Below, piece after piece: positions 58,801 to 64,000 of a stretch of DNA of 64,000 nt. The first letter of the stretch is position 1, and every line of letters begins with the position of its first letter. The translations under genes were made by a program, and so were the position numbers. Source of the DNA: Pseudopyrenochaeta lycopersici (Eukaryota; Ascomycota; Dothideomycetes; Pleosporales; Pseudopyrenochaetaceae); contig NHZP01000035.1 in assembly GCA_003313425.1 (NCBI GenBank), forward strand, positions 372,001 through 436,000, read 5' to 3'. The notes beneath the pieces were generated by a model, which was not told the origin of the DNA, searched no databases, and saw nothing but the letters and a program-made list of their open reading frames with translations.

Positions 58801-60110
58801 AGTTTAGCGAGCTTCTTAAGCTTTAGCGAGCGCTCTATAGCCTTAAGGAAGCACTACTACTGTAGTACTAGGAGCTCTTATTAACCTTAAAGAAGCTTAG
58901 GTTAAGGCCTATGCTAGGAGCACCGTGCTTATACACGAACGACTGTCTGATTATCTTTTTCTATGTGGACGATATCGTTGTCCTCGTCCATCCGCTTAAT
59001 ATAAGCTACTACTAGACGTTTAAGCAACAGATACTTAGAACGTACGAGATCCGTAAGCTAGGCGAGCTAAAGTAGTTCCTTAGCATCTGTGTGATCCGCG
59101 AGGAGCTTACTTAATTAATCTACCTAGCACAGGACTTATTTATTGATAAGATCGCAGCGAAATTTAATCTTAAGGGAAACACAAGATACCTAGATATACT
59201 ACTAAGGGACAACGTCCTCCTGCCTTTAACAGAGGATTTAAGTGCTGCTTAAACACAAAGGTATTAGCAGCTAGTTAGATTACTAGCGTATATATTAACA
59301 TTAACGAGACTAGACGTCGCGAGAGCGCACTTAATCCTTGCACGCCACCTACAGAATCTAGGGTAAAAGCACCTGCACGCTGCTAACTATGTGTGGAGAT
59401 ACCTAATAGGTATAAAGCACCTAGCTATTCGAGCGTTAGGGGACATCTAGCACAGCATAACTAGCATTACATTGCTAGCTTAGCAGGAGCTAGACTAAGA
59501 ACCTCTCTTTTATGGTGCATTAGATGCGGCCTTCGCAGATAAGCCTAAAACTCGCTGAAGCTCTTAAGGCTACATCTTTAAACTATATAGACTGCCTATT
59601 AACTAGAAGGCAACAGTCTAACGATTAGTTACAAAATCGACTACTGAGGCTGAGCTGCTATCTCTATCCCTTGTAGGATTAGAGATGGAATAGTGGCAAC
59701 GCTTCTTTTAAGCTATTTAATTTAACCCTAAGTTTACACTAGCACTGTGGTGTAATAACTAGTAGACTGTCTTAATCGTGACAAAGGCAGTTAACAAGCT
59801 TCAGACGAAGCTGAAGCATGTGGACGTACATCATTATTAGTTACGTCAGGAGGTAGCAGAAGGCAGACTGCAGGTAGACTAGAAGGCTACTACAGAGATG
59901 CTAGCTGACGGCCTTACAAAGATCCTTAGTTAACAGAAGCACGCTGACTTCGTACGCCAGCTAGGACTAAGTGACCTATCAAGGATTTGAGAGGAATCAG
60001 AGAGTACTGCTCTCAGTCTGCAGGACCTGGGGGGGTGGGACTACCAACTACAGTAGAGGCAGACGCTTAAGGACACTCATTTACAGCTTTCGTTGCTCTT
60101 TATTCACTCA
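55865..60110 (+). pseudogene. Copia Y gag-pol, remainder
   Basis: This is the reading of Copia X on the other strand, with more stops. Integrase remains (KLIAWKTLYKLVYGKQPSVAY) lie at about 57400-57480, reverse transcriptase at 58560-59300, and RNase H at 59640-60000. A local repeat at 58050-58100 codes DQ.DQVGQMDHLGQL-like units. Confidence 0.82.
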
Positions 60111-60123
60111 AGCTGGGGGGGTG

Positions 60124-60246
60124 TGTTAGCTAACACGGTTAGCTCCTCACGTGCTCTGTTATATAAGCATCCACAGGGTATATAGTTCCCTTGTGTCTTA
60201 TTTGATAGGAATCAACCTAGTTCCTCCTGCCTGCTGCCCGCCAACA
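60124..60246 (+). repeat. Copia Y 3' LTR
   Basis: It starts TGTTAGCTAACACGG and ends GCCCGCCAACA. It is followed by the AGATA duplication. Confidence 0.92.
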
Positions 60247-60251
60247 AGATA

Positions 60252-61500
60252 CCTACTTTACCTTCTGTTATTCGTAGTAATAGAGGAGAACGTCTATTAA
60301 TTTAAGACTCTGTCCAATAGATAACTTGTCCGTCTATATATATAGAGTCGCACCTGCGAATAGTTATAAAAACTTGCGTATTTTACTAAGAATATCCTAA
60401 TCCTTAGTAGTAAGCTTAATACTATTAAGCTCGTAATCATAATTAACTATAAAGACCTTAATAGCACTCTGTTTCCGCAGTGCTTTATTAATAAATATAT
60501 ACTACGATAACTACCGTGTTATGTTATTAATTCCTAGCTGTAGACCTACAGCAATTATCTAGTTCTTATCACGTTGTGATGAACAATGTAGCTAGATACC
60601 TAGATTATGAAGCTGTTTAAGTGCAGGTAATCAGCCTATACTAGAAAATTCTTAACGTTAAGTACTAGTTTTCAGTATTACTCTCTAGGTCTTTTAGCCG
60701 CCAGCCTCGTCTATTAATCTATTAGAACTTAACGTTAGGGAAAACTTAGTAAAAAGTTCTTCCCTATTAACCTCCTCTACTATCTATAGCGCAGCGATAA
60801 GAGCTTATTTAGAAGACGCAAGAAGGAAGGCTTAAAGCGAAAGATTAATAATATAGGCAAGGCATCGTACGCAGCGTCGTTTAGGATCAAATTTTACCTA
60901 TATAGGATTAGCTAAGTTACTAGAAAACGTAGTAAATTAACCTAGTGCTCTTTAAGTAATCAGGATGCTAAAGATTCTAGGCAAGTATTGTTCAACGTCG
61001 CGTTATCGCCTGTGTGCCAGCCAACGTTTAACGTAATATCGTACTGTTTAAGAACCCTATAAAGTAGGTCTGCTTAAGATACCCTAGAGTAATCTCTAAG
61101 TAACTTAATTAGACCTAATAAGGCCTTTTAAAGCTTATAGTCATGATTAACCCATTATACACAGATAGCAAGTAATCCCTTACGATGTAGTAATATCTAG
61201 ATATCTGTTTATAGGTGTATCAGGCTATTAGCTAGCTTAAGGATATCTCGAAGCTAATCTCAGTATAGAACATAGTTAGCGGCCATAAAGCGTACAAGAG
61301 ATCGTCGGGACTTAATAAGATAATCGCTACACTCAGGATTCGCGGCCAGAAGTAGAGCTTACATCTCTAGCCACTTAACACAGGTAAATGCTACCCAGCG
61401 TCTAGTAATTAGGCTAATCAGTACTTCCTTATAGGCATCCTAATTAAATATACGGCGTAGGGACGAGATAGAGGGTAGAAGATATTATAATAATAATATA
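60252..61500 (-). pseudogene. Outer hAT transposase, N-terminal and central part
   Basis: Minus-strand fragments include RRCVRCLAYIINLSL.AFLLA, the counterpart of RRVRCIGHIINLSLQAFLLA in the inner transposase. It is broken by stops. It continues the C-terminal part across the Copia Y insertion. Confidence 0.78.
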
Positions 61501-62191
61501 TTTAAGTTATTTAAACGCTGTTAAGATAGCATAGATAACTTAGATTAATAGTAATTATAATAGTAAGTTATAGCGTTACTTTTAGGGATCTGTAGTCTCT
61601 ATACTGCGTAAAATCAACATCTAAATACTAAGGGACCTAAGGTTTTTCGCTTCTAACTAGGTTTAGGGGATAGATCCTTATTACGGCCGCGGGTTATAAT
61701 ATCCTAGAAGCTAGAAGGGTATTTAAGATCTATACGGCTAGCAGAGCTAGATAGAGCAATATTAGATAAGATAGAGGATAATATAATATAATAGTAATAG
61801 TAATATATTAGAGTGTAAGAGATAGCACACGTGGATGATAGATGTGAGGACTGAGTTAATTAAGTAACGAAGGTATCTAGCTATCTCTATATACTACGGA
61901 GTAGACTAGGCAGTAATACACTAGTGTAGGCAGTAATACACTAGTGTAGCAGTAATATACTAGTATAGGCAGTTATAGGCTGTAATAATATACTGTGATA
62001 TAATAGTACTAGAAAACAGGTGTTTGCAGAGAATTTCTAAGTGTGGGAATGCTAAGCTTTTAAAACTGATATTGATTAATATTAGTTTAAGGGAACCATC
62101 GATATCGATATCAGTTTAAGCCGAAAAACCTATATCGATATCGATAATATCGATATAAGGCGAAATATCGATATCAGTTTGCCCATGTATG
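61501..62191. repeat. Subterminal repeat region of the outer hAT
   Basis: At about 61905-61975 three copies of a GCAGTAATACACTAGTGTA-like unit occur in tandem. From about 62095 to the end ATCGATAT units alternate with GGC spacers. No gene. Repeats of this sort often bind hAT transposase. Confidence 0.6.
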
Positions 62192-62456
62192 TGAATTCCC
62201 AATTGTGTTGGTTGGGATTGCGAAAATTGACCGAATCGAGTCTCCATCTCAATGTGGTCGTAATTGTGGTAGGCGCGACCCTCCCAGTGACCTCTATTAG
62301 CGATCTGACGAAAGAGCAGAGCCTGCACTGTGCCGTACTTCCGATCGCCCAATGGTGACGAGCAGAGCCTTGAGTCATCAGAAGATGGTGGCATTCTGAA
62401 CATAATTCGTCGATGTTAACTGCAACGGAGCCCGCCGGAGAGCGAGACAGATCCAT
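62192..62456 (-). pseudogene. HET-domain gene, 5' part (88 codons) beyond the transposon nest
   Basis: ATG 62456 opens MDLSRSPAGSVAVNIDELCS and runs with two Cys-pair motifs (CSECHHLL, CRLCSF), usual in the N-terminus of fungal HET proteins, up to HNWEF at the duplication 62192-62199. The frame then enters the hAT end and stops within it. It has no stop of its own and keeps ordinary codon use. It is one gene with 44170-45863. Confidence 0.9.
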
Positions 62457-62610
62457 GAGTTCATTACAGGATATCCGGCAAATTTATTGATTCTCTGAAT
62501 ATTGAAGCTCATGAAAGACTCGTCCCGCACGTTAGTTGAGCGCTTGGGCCACCCCGCGCGTGAGCACATTGGCGTCCTCTTCATGATCCTAACAGTTGTG
62601 CTACTGAAAT

Positions 62611-63110
62611 TTACATATCGCCGTGATTCCACTTAATACAGTCAAGCCGCTCTGTTTGATTCGCGTTGCTAGTCTTCCGGTACAGCACCACAACAACGTA
62701 GCTCTCACCTGTGTAACGATTGTCGACACGGTAAACAACAAAACCTTTACCACTCCCAGTGGGAAGCACAACCACTAGCGGCATCAGGCCATCTAGTCTA
62801 GCATGCATCGCTTGCTCTTGCTTGATGGACCCGAAGCTGGTATCCTGCTTCTTTAATACCTGCCTTAACGCCTTGCGGGTTTCTACTTCACGCCGATCCT
62901 CAACTCGCACCTCTTTGTCTTTCAACAGCGTCACCAGCTCAGAGATATTATCCCGCAGCGGTCTCCTTCTTGCTGTGCTTGCACTGGCATCCGCGGCCTC
63001 ATGTGCTTCGCCTCTGCCGTCGGCGCCTAAGAGCTTATGCCTCAGAGCCTCCGCTGGGCTGCCCCGAAGTCATAATCGCCCCTTCAAACTGCTCTTTGGA
63101 GCAAGAATAT
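62611..63110 (-). pseudogene. RecQ-like helicase relic
   Basis: The minus-strand reading from about 63070 gives RRRPLRDNISELVTLLKDKE, then SIKQEQAMHARLDGLMPLVV and VLPTGSGKGFVV. The QEQ and PTGSGK pattern is that of the Q-motif and Walker A of the fungal RecQ-type helicases that occur in many copies, often near repeats and chromosome ends. Sequence similarity fades after VVVVLYRKTSN, and no DEAH box follows before the HET 5' end. It is a decayed fragment. Confidence 0.62.
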
Positions 63111-64000
63111 AATACTTGGTGGGATAGCAGATACTTGTCTGAACTGCGTCAGACTACCGTGACGGTCGAGATGGCCGTTCTTGTAATAATCTCTATCTGG
63201 CACCAATCTGCCGCCAAATACATGTACGTTTATTCATTTTGACAGTATCGCTTTTGTAGCTTAGAATTCAGGACCACGCATGCCCACACCCAAATTTTGT
63301 GAATTATCTCTGAAAAACTATCCCTGTCACATCTATGCCCTTGCATAATCCCAACGCCACGTCTTCGTCGCTATAAGCAATCCGTTCCGCACTAATATCC
63401 TCCTTAATTGTGCTATAACGATCTAACGCAAATTTCATGCCGCTTCACTGGAATAACCCAATCACCACGTCTTACACAGGATGCCCGTAATGGCGTCTCT
63501 TTCACGACTTTATCCTACGAGTTTATTTGTCCTTCATTGTTGTTGTTTTTGACCCATTTTGTGCAAAAATCTCGATTTGTACCGTAGTCCGGACAGTATT
63601 CGCATGATTTGTGTTCTTCTAACTGTATGGCTTCCCCTAAAAGGATGGTCCGCTGCTTCACTCCACTCCTTGTACATGTCTCCAGTCCTCGCTCGATATG
63701 AGCGCCGTGAAGGCACCATCCTGCACAATATCCACATTTGCCTTAACACTAGTTAAGAGTATTCTTCCAGGTCTATACTTTGTTCTTGTCCTCCCAACCC
63801 TCAGGAATATTGTCCTGTAGATAATTGGTTAGCACTTTCTGAGCAGTGTCGTCGTTAATTGGGTGATGAGACTGAAATGTTGATCGCTTCCCCACTCGAA
63901 AGTTAAAAGCGCATATGAGCATCTCAAGCAAAATGAGAAGTCGAGTTACTGGAATGCTGTGAGATGATACTAGCTGCTTTATCTAGTAACCTATAATATT
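63111..64000 (-). other. Degraded region with a Cys-rich relic at the window edge
   Basis: The minus strand at about 63760-63540 reads GKCGYCAGWCLHGAHIERGL and later SCEYCPDYGTNRDFCTKW, a Cys-rich pattern I associate loosely with the tails of the same RecQ-like fungal genes. It is broken by stops. Nothing else is supported here. Confidence 0.35.

Larger units (their letters stand above)
46766..60246 (+). mobile_element. Copia Y retrotransposon, interrupted by Copia X (5.4 kb alone)
   Basis: Its LTRs of 123 bp (46766-46888 and 60124-60246) are flanked by the 5-bp duplication AGATA (46761-46765 and 60247-60251). The primer-binding site GTTATGAGCCTGG follows the 5' LTR and a purine tract GCTGGGGGGGTG precedes the 3' LTR. 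Gag-like sequence runs from about 47100 to 47802, the insertion of Copia X follows, and gag-pol resumes at 55865. Integrase, reverse transcriptase (FFYVDDIVVLVH at about 58960) and RNase H (near 59640-60000) are readable but carry many stops. Confidence 0.93.
45872..62191 (-). mobile_element. Outer hAT transposon (16,320 bp with inserts, about 2.8 kb alone)
   Basis: Both ends start CATACATGGGCAAAC and continue with GATATCGATATTT. An exact 8-bp duplication TGAATTCC lies outside (45864-45871 and 62192-62199), as in hAT elements. Subterminal parts are full of ATCGATATCGATAT units. The interior carries a RIPed transposase on the minus strand split by Copia Y. It sits in the coding sequence of a HET gene. 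Confidence 0.93.

Noticed and set aside
1..64000. tRNA or rRNA genes
   Set aside because: No cloverleaf-compatible box A/box B pair or rRNA core motif was recognised by eye; the primer-binding sites only resemble part of a tRNA complement.

Overview
The window looks like a chromosome segment of a filamentous ascomycete (Pezizomycotina, most likely a Dothideomycete such as a member of the Pleosporales). Evidence: genes with 50-80 nt GT..AG introns and TACTAA/CTAAT-like branch points, HET, 2EXR and AIG2-like genes, small secreted proteins, and AT-rich blocks of retrotransposons full of C-to-T and G-to-A changes that turn Trp codons into TAG. That pattern is the mark of repeat-induced point mutation (RIP). 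I saw no rRNA, tRNA or CRISPR.

Layout. (1) 1-23.2 kb is an AT-rich repeat block read mainly on the minus strand: a Copia relic, three Ty3/Gypsy relics (one with paired 186-bp LTRs), an un-RIPed 306-bp solo LTR, a Fot1/pogo-like DNA transposon inside a Gypsy, a second Copia relic, and one pogo-type element inserted in another. (2) 23.3-45.9 kb is a gene island. Genes in order: an AIG2-like gamma-glutamylcyclotransferase-fold gene (-), an MFS transporter (-), a fold-type II PLP enzyme of the threonine dehydratase/serine racemase family (-), a divergent 2-oxoglutarate-Fe(II) oxygenase (+), a secreted protein with a KR site (-), an 8-Cys small secreted protein (+, four exons), a HET-domain gene (-), a 723-bp fold-back MITE, a four-TM protein (+), a TPR relic, a 2EXR-domain gene (+), and the 3' part of a second HET gene (-). 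(3) 45.9-62.2 kb is a four-level transposon nest inserted in that second HET gene: outer hAT > Copia Y (+) > Copia X (-) > inner hAT. Each level has an exact target-site duplication (TGAATTCC, AGATA, GCAGA, GTAGCCTG). The innermost hAT keeps an uninterrupted 746-codon transposase frame. The HET 5' part resumes at 62192-62456, and the two parts rejoin in frame when the nest and one duplication copy are removed. (4) 62.6-64 kb holds a RecQ-like helicase relic and a degraded Cys-rich stretch.

How the genes may work together. The transporter, PLP enzyme and oxygenase are adjacent, and the last two share a divergent promoter region, so they could form a small amino-acid-derived metabolite cluster. 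The two secreted proteins have the form of effector candidates. The two HET genes form a self/non-self recognition neighbourhood, one of which has been broken by transposition. All functions are inferred from sequence reading alone; no search was run.
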